A DNA stretch of 48,889 bases from JAVJUV01 sp047314965 (lineage in GTDB: Bacteria; Pseudomonadota; Alphaproteobacteria; Rhodobacterales; Rhodobacteraceae), in contig NZ_JBLBVK010000033.1 of the NCBI RefSeq assembly GCF_047314965.1, positions 1 to 48,889 on the forward strand. The letters run 5' to 3'. Under the pieces are notes generated by a model. The model worked only from the letters and a program-made list of their open reading frames with translations. It ran no database searches and was not told the origin of the DNA. Position 1 is the stretch's first letter. Each line of letters opens with the position of its first letter. Positions 16,623 through 25,119 of the stretch are shown in pieces. Position numbers and translations under genes: made by a program.

Positions 16623-17698
16623 GCAAGAAGCGCGTCTTCGACATCGACTTTCCCGATGAGGCTGCGCCGGAAGCGTCTGTGCCCTCTGCGGATGTGTCTC
16701 GCCGGGGGCCGATGGCCACCGCGATTTCAGAGAATGCCGGAGCCCTCCAACAGCGTGCTGAAATCGAGCGCAGCATCCGGGAGGAGAACGATCGGCTGGC
16801 GCATGAACATGTTCGTCTGAAGCGCGAAGGTCTGATCACGGACCTTATTCCCCTGGAGCAGATTGCCACCTCAAAACTGCAGCGCGACCGGAAGTCCGAA
16901 CGGGACGAGGAAATCGACGAGTTGAAAACCTCGATCAAGTCGATCGGTCTGTCCAATCCGATCCGGGTTCAGGTTGTCGATGACGGTTATGAACTGATCC
17001 AGGGATTCCGCCGGCTTACTGCATTTCGCGAGCTTTTTGCCGAAACCGGGGATCCGTCCTACGGTAAGATTCCCGCTGGCTTGGTGGCCGAGGGTGACGC
17101 CTTGGAACGCCTTTACCGGCGCATGGTCGACGAAAACCTCGTGCGGCGGGATATCTCTTTCGCCGAAATGGCGATCCTCGCGAACCGCTACGCGGCGGAC
17201 CCTGCGACCGATGCGTCGTCTGCCGCCGAGGCCGTTGCGGCTCTCTATGGGTCCGCAGGCCGCCAGAAGCGAAGCTACATCACCCACTTCGCTTCGTTGA
17301 TGGAAAGGCTTGGCAATGCCTTGCGGTGGCCAGAGGCCATTCCAAGGGCGCTGGGGCTTGAGCTTGAGAAGCGTCTCTCCAGTCGCCCCGACTCCGTTCG
17401 CACTCTGTCGTCGGTTCTTTCGTCTGCATGCCCCAACACTGCCGACGAGGAGTTGAATGTACTGCGCGCATTTCTTGATCAGGCCGACGGAACGCAAGCC
17501 ACGGCGAAAAAGCGCAAGGCACGTGCCGGTGCCAAGACAACGCTTCGCATCGCCCGCCCGGAAGGTCTGGTCAAATGCACTGCTTCGGACGGGCGCATCG
17601 AATTACGGGGAGAAGCGGATTTTTCTTCCGTCGACCGGGCAACCCTCGAACGTGCGGTTGCGGCGTTCCTCGATGCGATTCAGTCCGACGACGATTGA
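16619..17698 (+). CDS. parB: ParB/RepB-type partition protein
   Basis: 359-aa ParB homologue starting at the ATGA overlap with parA (MSKKRVFDIDFPDEAAPEAS). The ParB N-terminal nuclease/CTPase-like region contains IQGFRRLTAFREL (the GxRRxxA motif), followed by a helix-turn-helix region around DISFAEMAILANRYA. The open frame extends to 16139, but that lies within parA. Its last 19 bases overlap the convergent bchO. No other stability genes follow. Confidence 0.92.
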   Translation: MSKKRVFDIDFPDEAAPEASVPSADVSRRGPMATAISENAGALQQRAEIERSIREENDRLAHEHVRLKREGLITDLIPLEQIATSKLQRDRKSERDEEIDELKTSIKSIGLSNPIRVQVVDDGYELIQGFRRLTAFRELFAETGDPSYGKIPAGLVAEGDALERLYRRMVDENLVRRDISFAEMAILANRYAADPATDASSAAEAVAALYGSAGRQKRSYITHFASLMERLGNALRWPEAIPRALGLELEKRLSSRPDSVRTLSSVLSSACPNTADEELNVLRAFLDQADGTQATAKKRKARAGAKTTLRIARPEGLVKCTASDGRIELRGEADFSSVDRATLERAVAAFLDAIQSDDD

Positions 17699-18540
17699 GC
17701 GTCTTTGTCGAGCGAATTAATGAACGCCCTGATATCTTGCGCGACGATTTCCGGGTCCTCTTCGTGCAGGAGATGACCTCCCTCGTGTACGATCAGTTTC
17801 GAGTGCTTTAGGCTCTGTTTCGCCTTTTTAGAGACTGAAACTGGCACCGTACCGTCTCGATCCCCGGCGATGAGCAATGTTGGCGTTTGGACTTGGGGAA
17901 TTTTCCTCAGCAAAGGCTTAAGGTCCCAGGCAGCCATCATCTTCAGCGTTCCGTCCACGTGCTCCCTGCTGGCCGCCAGTAGCCGGTATCTGGTCAGTAT
18001 GTCTCGCGTGACCTCGGAGCCCGTAGACGCAAGGAGACCTTCGAGTTTTCCTTGCCTGCGAAGGTTGCGCGACAAAAAATCCGCGGCGAACGGCGTGATC
18101 GAAAGGCCCTTTGCGAGCGCTGGAAAAACCCACCCGGCAAGACCATCGAATTCACTGAGTGCGGCGTTGATCAGAACCTGTCCCCGCGGGGACAACCTAT
18201 CATCCAGGTTCAGCGCAATTGCCGCGCCGGCGGAGTGCCCGATCAGGATCTCTGGCTCAAGCTCGAAGGCCGCCACCAATAGAGCGACGTCCTCCGTCAT
18301 CGCCACAAGGCCCGATCTTCCGGTGCCTCCCAGGCGGGTCCGGCCATGTCCGGGCAGATCGGGCGCAACTATCGTCACGTCGGACGACAGAAAGGGTATC
18401 AAGGGGCGAAAACTGTCGGCAGAGCCTCCCGCGCCATGAAGGCAGAGCGCAACAGGACCGGCTCCCGCTCTCAAGACGCGCCAGCGGTGAGGACCAGCCG
18501 CAATCGTCAGCTCCTCGATCTCATCGTCCGTCACAGTCAA
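17680..18540 (-). CDS. bchO: BchO, alpha/beta hydrolase of the Mg-chelatase operon
   Basis: Alpha/beta-hydrolase (about 286 aa) with oxyanion-hole LCLHGAGGSADSF, nucleophile elbow GHSAG and catalytic His in HEGGHLLHEEDP, as in BchO proteins found with bchID. Its exact role is unproven. The start is uncertain: TTG at 18540, GTG at 18534, or ATG at 18621 (inside bchD). The first two sit directly after the bchD stop. The 3' end overlaps parB tail to tail by 19 bp, so the photosynthesis block abuts the replication module with no spacer. Confidence 0.88.
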   Translation of the reverse strand: MTVTDDEIEELTIAAGPHRWRVLRAGAGPVALCLHGAGGSADSFRPLIPFLSSDVTIVAPDLPGHGRTRLGGTGRSGLVAMTEDVALLVAAFELEPEILIGHSAGAAIALNLDDRLSPRGQVLINAALSEFDGLAGWVFPALAKGLSITPFAADFLSRNLRRQGKLEGLLASTGSEVTRDILTRYRLLAASREHVDGTLKMMAAWDLKPLLRKIPQVQTPTLLIAGDRDGTVPVSVSKKAKQSLKHSKLIVHEGGHLLHEEDPEIVAQDIRAFINSLDKDAQSSSD

Positions 18541-18541
18541 A

Positions 18542-20185
18542 TCAGTGTTCCAGCGCGGCCAAAAGAGCCTCTGACGAGGATGCCTTGTGCCCCTTGGGAA
18601 GACGGATCGTTTCGGCACCAAGGATCCGGGCGATCTCTGTCAGGTCAGCCGAAGGTCTCAAACCCGAATCCACCACCAGGGCCGGGATATCTTCCAAACG
18701 CAGCCAACGGGCCATCCGTATAGCATCTTCGCGCGCCGTTTCTCGGGCGGTGGAGCCGTCCAGCGCCTTATTTGCCCGTCCATCCGTCATAAGGATGATT
18801 TGGGGGGTCAAACCCTTCGTGCGGGCCAACCCGGCCTGCTCGGCGCTCTGACGCAGCGCAGCGGCCAGCGGCGTTGTTCCACCTCCCGGAAGTCCACCAA
18901 GCAGCCTTTTCGCGCGTACGAGCGACCGCGTCGGCTCCAGTACACATTCCGCATCATCCCCGCGAAAGGTGATCAGGCTCACGTGGTCCCTGCTGCGATA
19001 GGCTTCCGAGAGCAAAGCTTCGGCGGCGCCCTTGGCTTCGGCAAGCCGGGCCATCGCCGCGGAGCCGGAGGCATCGACAACGAAAATCAACACCCGTTCC
19101 GAGCGTTCCCGATAGCGGCGAACTCGCAGGTCTTCCCGGCGTATCGCAAGCCGTCCTGGGGGCGCATTCCGTAGCTTTTGCCACGGTGCAGCGGCCTGAA
19201 GGGTTGCCAGCAAGTCAAGACGGGCGCGTCCGTCCGGTTTCCCGGGGCGCGAGGGCAGAGGACGTCCGCGTGTATGCGATGTCCGTTCGGCTCCATGGCC
19301 GGAGCCTGCCGCGCGCCGATCTCGAACAACCATATGGGCCAGGAGATCGCCCGGGAGGCTGACGCTGGCTGCATCGAGCAGAATATCCCTCAGTGCGTCT
19401 TCCCGAGTCTCTCCGCCTGCGTCGTTCTTTTCCTCACTTTCGTCAACCCTAGGTTGTGGTTCGGTTTCCTCAACCTCGGCCGATAGACGCGCACGATGCG
19501 GCATGACAAGCCGGGTTGCTTCACCCAGATGGCCTTCATTCACCTCTGCCGCGTCTTCAAGCGCCGCAATGGCGCGCGCGGCCCGTACAAGGAAAAGGGC
19601 AGGGCGGGTTTCGCGGCATCCAAGGTCTTCCGTGATCCGAACTGCGAGTTCCAGCAGGTCGTCGGGTGGGACAAGACCCCCGATGCGCAGCCTCGCAGCT
19701 TCGATCTCGTCCCTTCCAAGTACGCGCACGGCACCATCCGGGCATTCCATCTGGTCAGACAAAAAGAATGCCAGTCGGTCCCGTAAAGCAGACGGTGGCA
19801 TCTCATCGACTTCAGAGCTTTCGTCGGCAAGAATGATCGTCCCGCACAGGCCGGAATCCATGGCCGTGGCCACCCGCCCAGCCATGCCTACCTGCATCCG
19901 TTCGGCTCGGGTCAGCCAAAGCACATCGGAAGCGTCCAGGACACCCTTTCGTGCCACGACATGTCCCGAAAAAAGGCTCTGTGTAAGGTCAATTCCGCCA
20001 AAAAGCTCGATACCCCCCGCTTCCGGCATTACCCGCCCGTGCGCACCTGGAATGGCCTTCAACTGGGCGATCATGGCCTCGCGGAAGGGTCCGTGCCTGG
20101 CCCGGAGCCAAACGCCGCCCAAACCCTTCGGATCGACCGACAGCAAGGCTGCGATCCGCGACGCCAGGGCTTCCAGGCCGTTCAT
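18542..20185 (-). CDS. bchD: BchD, magnesium chelatase subunit D
   Basis: 547-aa AAA+ subunit with a degenerate N-terminal ATPase domain, a Pro/acidic linker, and a C-terminal von Willebrand A domain with MIDAS motif DASGS (in FVVDASGSAAMA) and the MTDGRAN loop. It forms the BchI-BchD complex that drives Mg insertion by BchH. Start ATGA overlap with bchI; length fits the family. Confidence 0.96.
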   Translation of the reverse strand: MNGLEALASRIAALLSVDPKGLGGVWLRARHGPFREAMIAQLKAIPGAHGRVMPEAGGIELFGGIDLTQSLFSGHVVARKGVLDASDVLWLTRAERMQVGMAGRVATAMDSGLCGTIILADESSEVDEMPPSALRDRLAFFLSDQMECPDGAVRVLGRDEIEAARLRIGGLVPPDDLLELAVRITEDLGCRETRPALFLVRAARAIAALEDAAEVNEGHLGEATRLVMPHRARLSAEVEETEPQPRVDESEEKNDAGGETREDALRDILLDAASVSLPGDLLAHMVVRDRRAAGSGHGAERTSHTRGRPLPSRPGKPDGRARLDLLATLQAAAPWQKLRNAPPGRLAIRREDLRVRRYRERSERVLIFVVDASGSAAMARLAEAKGAAEALLSEAYRSRDHVSLITFRGDDAECVLEPTRSLVRAKRLLGGLPGGGTTPLAAALRQSAEQAGLARTKGLTPQIILMTDGRANKALDGSTARETAREDAIRMARWLRLEDIPALVVDSGLRPSADLTEIARILGAETIRLPKGHKASSSEALLAALEH

Positions 20186-21207
20186 TCCGCTGCCGTCTGA
20201 AAGGTTCCGAAGGTCTCGGCCACCGTCCGCGCCACGCGCGTTGCGGACCCGGCATCATCCAACGGATCGCGCCGCAGGCGATGAGACAGGGCAGGGGCCG
20301 CCAAACGCCTCAGGTGCGGCCGTTCAACGGCTTCGGCGCCTTCAAAGGCCGCAAGGGCACGCGCGGCGCGCAGCAGCACCAGTTCGCCCCGAAGCCCATC
20401 GGATCCGAGTGCCAAACAAAGCATCGCGGCATCCCGCAGCGTAGACTCGGGCGTCTCAACCGACTTGAGCCTCGCTCTCGCATCGAGAATCTTTTTCCTC
20501 AGCCGGGTGTCCGCCGCGCGCCAACGTTTCAGGAATGCGGTCGTATCGGATTCATAGGCTTGCCGGCGCCGCACTACTTCGACCCGGTCGTCGATGTTCC
20601 TGGGCGTCGTCACCTCAACCGACAGTCCGAACCGGTCAAGCAGTTGGGGACGCAGTTCGCCCTCCTCAGGGTTGCCCGAGCCCACCAGAACGAAGCGGGC
20701 GGCGTGGCGGATCGAAAGTCCCTCGCGCTCGATCACGTTCTCGCCGGTTTGCGCCACGTCCAGAAGAAGGTCGACGATGTGATCCTCGAGGAGGTTCACC
20801 TCGTCGATATACAGGTATCCCCGGTTCGCTTTCGCAAGAAGGCCGGGCTGAAACGCTTTTTCACCAAGTGCAAGGGCCCGTTCGATGTCCAGTGCGCCCA
20901 GAACCCGATCCTCGGTGGCGCCCAAAGGTAGATCGACAACCGGCGTTGGGCGCCTTTTTACCTTGTTAGAGACGTTTTCGGCCCAATCCGGCACATCTTC
21001 GATCCGCGCCGAATTGACCGGACATCCCTCGACCGCGTCGATCGGCGGAAGCAGGGCGGCCAGGCCACGGACGGCGGTCGATTTCCCCGTGCCCCGGTCA
21101 CCGAAAACAAGAACGCCGCCGATCCCCGGGTCGATGGCGGTCAGGACCATGGCCAGTCGCATGTCCTCTTGGCCGACGATGGCCGAAAATGGATAGGGTT
21201 GAGTCAT
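20182..21207 (-). CDS. bchI: BchI, magnesium chelatase ATPase subunit I
   Basis: 341-aa AAA+ ATPase. Walker A GDRGTGKS (residues 36-43), Walker B YLYIDEVNLL, and sensor region FVLVGSGNPEEGELRPQLLD. It overlaps the end of crtA (ATGA) upstream and bchD downstream, forming a crtA-bchI-bchD-bchO operon. Confidence 0.97.
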   Translation of the reverse strand: MTQPYPFSAIVGQEDMRLAMVLTAIDPGIGGVLVFGDRGTGKSTAVRGLAALLPPIDAVEGCPVNSARIEDVPDWAENVSNKVKRRPTPVVDLPLGATEDRVLGALDIERALALGEKAFQPGLLAKANRGYLYIDEVNLLEDHIVDLLLDVAQTGENVIEREGLSIRHAARFVLVGSGNPEEGELRPQLLDRFGLSVEVTTPRNIDDRVEVVRRRQAYESDTTAFLKRWRAADTRLRKKILDARARLKSVETPESTLRDAAMLCLALGSDGLRGELVLLRAARALAAFEGAEAVERPHLRRLAAPALSHRLRRDPLDDAGSATRVARTVAETFGTFQTAAE

Positions 21208-21926
21208 GCGGCATGCCTTTCGGTTTTTGCAAGGGGATCACACCCCTCCCAACGTCCTGCGCTCCCAAGGATCTGGAAGCGGGCGTAAAGTTCCTCTCGA
21301 AACCACTTTCCGTCCCGCACGGCTCGGATCGCCTGTGCGTGCGCTCCGTCCTTGCGGGCAAAGTTGGCCATCGATCCAGTGTCGGGCCAGATCGAGAAGG
21401 TGACCTGCTGGAACCAGGGAACCTCTCCTATCCCGATCTTGAAAATGACATTGGGATCAGATCCGATCGCCTTTGAAACATCCGGTTCACGCCCCCAGAA
21501 ACGGGGTAGAGCCGTGGGTTTGATCGTCGCTCGTGTCAGTGCCGCCAACGGTGTTCCCGGTGCCGGAACCGATGCGGCCCATTCCGCGGCAAAGGGGCTT
21601 TGCCCCGACCACTGTCCGCGGGCTGATGTGGGACCCAGGAAAACGGTCCAGGACTCGTCGGCGCGTCGGCTCCAGCGTCTGTAGACATTGCCTTCTTGGG
21701 TCAGACGCCGCGCGGTTTTCTCGTCATCCCAAACCGCCAGAATCGCCCAGACCTTTGTATTCGGAACAGGGGTGAATCCCTCTCCGGTGCCCGAACCGCA
21801 CAGTTTCCAGAACCGTGCTTCGGGCATTCGGCTGAAATCCAGCCGGGCCGCGCCCATCTGCCCAAGTACCCAAGCGCGGGACCAGGCGGATTGAAACCGG
21901 AACAGGCTGAGAGAGACGGTTTGAAT
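21204..21926 (-). CDS. crtA: CrtA, spheroidene monooxygenase
   Basis: About 240-aa oxygen-dependent enzyme adding the C2 keto group, converting spheroidene to spheroidenone. It contains SRAWVLGQMGAARLDF and EGFTPVPNTKVWAILAVW, typical of CrtA. The start is unusual: an AAGGAG site lies 7 nt before an ATT codon at 21926-21924, and family homology begins there (QTVSLSLFRF). The only canonical upstream start is TTG at 21944, which would put the ribosome site inside the gene. PpsR palindromes lie just upstream. Confidence 0.92.
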   Translation of the reverse strand: MQTVSLSLFRFQSAWSRAWVLGQMGAARLDFSRMPEARFWKLCGSGTGEGFTPVPNTKVWAILAVWDDEKTARRLTQEGNVYRRWSRRADESWTVFLGPTSARGQWSGQSPFAAEWAASVPAPGTPLAALTRATIKPTALPRFWGREPDVSKAIGSDPNVIFKIGIGEVPWFQQVTFSIWPDTGSMANFARKDGAHAQAIRAVRDGKWFREELYARFQILGSAGRWEGCDPLAKTERHAA

Positions 21927-21945
21927 GGCAGCTCTCCTTCGCAAG

Positions 21946-21963
21946 TGTCAACCAAGTGTGACA
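21946..21963. promoter_or_regulatory. PpsR/CrtJ site upstream of crtA
   Basis: TGT-N12-ACA palindrome (TGTCAACCAAGTGTGACA), 19 bp before the proposed crtA start. One of two sites in the divergent crtA/crtI promoter region. Confidence 0.8.
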
Positions 21964-22020
21964 CGTCTTTACAGATATTGAAAGTGTTTCAGGCGTCGCA
22001 GTCAAAGCGATAAGGGGGAT

Positions 22021-22038
22021 TGTAAATTAAACTAGACA
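22021..22038. promoter_or_regulatory. PpsR/CrtJ site upstream of crtI
   Basis: TGTAAATTAAACTAGACA, a TGT-N12-ACA palindrome, 16 bp before the crtI ATG and 75 bp from the crtA site. This allows joint repression of both divergent units. Confidence 0.82.
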
Positions 22039-22054
22039 CTCTATCGTTCTGGGT

Positions 22055-23605
22055 ATGACCGCCCTGTCAAACCATCCGGCCTTCAAAGGTCAGACTGCCG
22101 TCGTCATTGGCGCCGGACTCGGTGGTCTTGCGGCGGCCATGCGTCTGGGTGCCAAGGGCTGGTCCGTGACCGTTTTGGACCGGCTTGATACCGCTGGCGG
22201 GCGCGGCTCCGCCATTCATCGTGACGGGTACAGGTTCGATCTGGGGCCAACGATCGTGACATGTCCGCAGGTCTTTCGAGATCTCTGGGCAAGCTGCGGT
22301 CGCGATTTCGACAGGGATGTTTCGCTCAAGGCACTCGATCCGTTCTACGAGATCCGGTGGCCCGACGGATCGGTCTTCACTGCGCGAGGGTCGACCGACG
22401 AGATGGTGAAGGAGATTCGCCGGTTGTCGCCCGGCGATGTCGATGGATACCTCAGGTTTCTCAAGGACGCGCATCGCCGGTACGTCGTCGGTTTCGAAGG
22501 CATGGTCGCCAAGCCCATGCATCGGTTCAGGGACACGGCAAAGGTCATTCCCGAATTCGCCGTCCTGCGCGCCGACCGTTCCATCCTCGGCATGGCCAGC
22601 GCCCGGGTTCGTGACCCGCGGCTTCGTATGGCGCTCAGCTTTCACCCGCTCTTCATCGGCGGCGATCCCCGCCACGTCACTTCGATGTACGCGCTCGTCA
22701 GCCATCTCGAGAAAGAGTTCGGCGTCCACTATGCCATCGGCGGGGTCGCGGCCATCGCCGACGCCATGCGCGGCGTCATCGAAGGGCAGGGCGGAACCGT
22801 CCGCTTCGGCCAGACGGTCGACAGGGTCCTGTTCCACGAAGAACGCGCTGCGGGCGTACGTCTCGACAGCGGGCAAGAGATCTCTGCCGACATCGTCGTT
22901 TCAAATGCCGACTCGGGCCACACGTACAATCATCTTCTGCGCGATCGGCCGCGGAAGCGTTGGACACCAGCGCGACTCGACCGCACCCGCTGGTCCATGG
23001 GGCTGTTCGTCTGGTACTTCGGAACCAGGGGAACGCGCGGGCTCTGGCAGGACGTCGGGCACCATACCATCCTGTCCGGTCCGAGGTATGAAGGGCTGCT
23101 GGACGACATATTCACCAGGGGCACCCTCGCGGACGACATGAGCCTTTATGTCCATCGGCCGACGGTCACCGATCCGTCCGCCGCGCCTGTTGGCGACGAC
23201 GTGTTCTACGCGCTCTCACCGGTCCCGCATCTGGGGCACGCGAACCCGGTCGACTGGACGGCAATGGCCGAGCGCTATCGCCGGAAAGTACAAAAAACCC
23301 TTGAACAGAGACTATTGCCTGGCCTGTCCCAGCACATCGCAGCATCCGAGGTCTTCACGCCCGAGACCTTCCGTGATCGCTACCTGTCACCTCATGGCTG
23401 CGGTTTTTCGATCGAACCCCGCATTCTGCAATCTGCCTGGTTTCGTCCGCATAATGTCAGCGAAGAAGCAAAGGGCCTTTATCTCGTCGGAGCGGGTACG
23501 CATCCCGGCGCCGGTCTGCCGGGTGTCGTCTCCTCGGCAGAGGTTCTGGCGAAACTGGTCCCCGACGCCGCGCGGGCCGATGAATGGAAGGTGGCCGCAG
23601 AATGA
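22055..23605 (+). CDS. crtI: CrtI, phytoene desaturase
   Basis: 516-aa FAD-dependent desaturase giving neurosporene from phytoene. N-terminal dinucleotide motif VVIGAGLGGLAAAMRL followed by TAGGRGS; C-terminal GAGTHPGAGLPG. The start at 22055 has only a weak ribosome site. The stop overlaps the crtB start (ATGA). Confidence 0.96.
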   Translation: MTALSNHPAFKGQTAVVIGAGLGGLAAAMRLGAKGWSVTVLDRLDTAGGRGSAIHRDGYRFDLGPTIVTCPQVFRDLWASCGRDFDRDVSLKALDPFYEIRWPDGSVFTARGSTDEMVKEIRRLSPGDVDGYLRFLKDAHRRYVVGFEGMVAKPMHRFRDTAKVIPEFAVLRADRSILGMASARVRDPRLRMALSFHPLFIGGDPRHVTSMYALVSHLEKEFGVHYAIGGVAAIADAMRGVIEGQGGTVRFGQTVDRVLFHEERAAGVRLDSGQEISADIVVSNADSGHTYNHLLRDRPRKRWTPARLDRTRWSMGLFVWYFGTRGTRGLWQDVGHHTILSGPRYEGLLDDIFTRGTLADDMSLYVHRPTVTDPSAAPVGDDVFYALSPVPHLGHANPVDWTAMAERYRRKVQKTLEQRLLPGLSQHIAASEVFTPETFRDRYLSPHGCGFSIEPRILQSAWFRPHNVSEEAKGLYLVGAGTHPGAGLPGVVSSAEVLAKLVPDAARADEWKVAAE

Positions 23606-24636
23606 TCAACCCGCGCGATCTTCACGTATGTCGGGACGCAATTCGTCATGGCTCCCTGTCGTTCTATACGGCTTCCCGCCTCCTGCCAGCGAAAGTGCGG
23701 GATCCGGCCCTGGCGCTCTACGCGTTTTGCCGTCTGGCCGATGACGCGGTCGATCTGCATGAAGAAAAAGTCGATGCCGTCCTGCGTCTCCGGGACAGGC
23801 TTGACCTGATCTATCAGGGCCGCCCCCGAGATGCCGCTGCCGACCGCGCCTTCGCGGCCATGGTCGAAATGCACGATATGCCGAAGGCGCTTCCCGACGC
23901 ACTGCTCGAAGGGCTCGCCTGGGACGCGCTTGAACAAAGATACGAAACGCTCTCCGGCGTCTTCGACTATTCGGCACGGGTGGCCGCGGCGGTTGGTGCG
24001 ATGATGTCGGTCCTAATGGGCGTGCGCAACGCCGATGCGCTGGCGCGCGCTTGCGACCTGGGCGTCGCCATGCAGCTGACCAATATCGCTCGTGACGTGG
24101 GTGAGGATGCGCGTGCGGGCAGAATCTACCTCCCGCTCCAGTGGCTGCGTGAAGCGGATATCGAGCCGGATGCGTTTCTCGCCGATCCCGTTCCCGATGA
24201 ACGTATCCGCCATCTGGTCCGGCGCCTGCTAGCCGAGGCAAACAGGCTCTATCTAAGGTCCGAAGCGGGTGTCGCGGCCCTTCCGATCTCGGCGCGCCCC
24301 GGAATTCTTGCGGCCCGGCACGTCTACGCCGGTATCGGTGGCGCAATTCGGCGCAACGGCCATGATACGATCAGTTACCGTGCCCGCACTTACAAGACAC
24401 AGAAACTGGGCTGGCTCGGCCTCTCTCTGATGCAGGCAGGCCTCACGACGATCACGCCCCGTTCGGCCGTCCTGCACGCAAGGCCGCTGGACGAATGCGC
24501 CTTTCTGGTGAATGCTGCTGCCAGAAAGCCAGCCATCGAAGGCTGGGGCGAGGGCAGGGCAGGCAGGTTGCTGGCTGTGTTTGCCGAACTGGAAGCGCGG
24601 GATCGCGAGTCGCATCTTGGAAATGGCGCGGCTTAG
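23602..24636 (+). CDS. crtB: CrtB, phytoene synthase
   Basis: 344-aa squalene/phytoene synthase condensing two geranylgeranyl diphosphates. Aspartate-rich motifs FCRLADDAVD and LTNIARDVGEDARAGRIYLP are present. The start is the ATGA overlap with crtI (MINPRDLHVCRDAIRHG). Confidence 0.96.
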   Translation: MINPRDLHVCRDAIRHGSLSFYTASRLLPAKVRDPALALYAFCRLADDAVDLHEEKVDAVLRLRDRLDLIYQGRPRDAAADRAFAAMVEMHDMPKALPDALLEGLAWDALEQRYETLSGVFDYSARVAAAVGAMMSVLMGVRNADALARACDLGVAMQLTNIARDVGEDARAGRIYLPLQWLREADIEPDAFLADPVPDERIRHLVRRLLAEANRLYLRSEAGVAALPISARPGILAARHVYAGIGGAIRRNGHDTISYRARTYKTQKLGWLGLSLMQAGLTTITPRSAVLHARPLDECAFLVNAAARKPAIEGWGEGRAGRLLAVFAELEARDRESHLGNGAA

Positions 24637-24651
24637 ACAGCAAGGGTGTTC

Positions 24652-25116
24652 ATGGACTGGTTTCTGTTTTTCCTGTTTCTGACAGGTTGCATGGCCGCTG
24701 CCACGACTGGCGCATTGTTCCAGCCGGGAGAATGGTACGATGGGCTGAACAAACCTTCGTGGACACCGCCCAAATGGCTGTTCCCGGTCGCGTGGACGAC
24801 GCTCTATCTCTTCATGTCCTTCGCTGCGATGCGTGTGGCTCAACTGGACGACAATGCCCATGCCATGGCCTTCTATGCGCTTCAACTCGCGCTCAACACG
24901 CTCTGGACCCCGATCTTCTTCGGGCTTCGCCGCATGCGGGCGGGGATGATAGTTATTCTCTGCCTGTGGGTCGCGGTCTTCGGAACGATGGTCGCATTCT
25001 TCCTGCTCGATACACTCGCGGGCATTCTGTTCGTGCCTTATGTCGCCTGGGTCACGACGGCCAGCGCTTTGAACTGGAGCGTCTGGCGGCTCAATCCCGA
25101 AGAGGCGACAAACTAG
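24652..25116 (+). CDS. tspO: TspO/MBR-family tryptophan-rich sensory protein
   Basis: 154-aa five-helix outer-membrane protein (the CrtK/TspO family) that modulates pigment gene expression with oxygen in Rhodobacter. Contains GEWYDGLNKPSWTPPKWLFP and a tryptophan-rich core. ATG at 24652 has AAGGG 5 nt upstream; a GTG at 24646 is the alternative. It is co-directional with crtIB, and its stop is 3 bp from the convergent crtC stop. Confidence 0.94.
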   Translation: MDWFLFFLFLTGCMAAATTGALFQPGEWYDGLNKPSWTPPKWLFPVAWTTLYLFMSFAAMRVAQLDDNAHAMAFYALQLALNTLWTPIFFGLRRMRAGMIVILCLWVAVFGTMVAFFLLDTLAGILFVPYVAWVTTASALNWSVWRLNPEEATN

Positions 25117-25119
25117 GGG

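Noticed and set aside
14137..17698. repABC-type plasmid module
   Set aside because: parA has a RepA-like N-terminus and parB resembles RepB, but there is no repC downstream. The initiator is a separate divergent gene of DnaA-like type.
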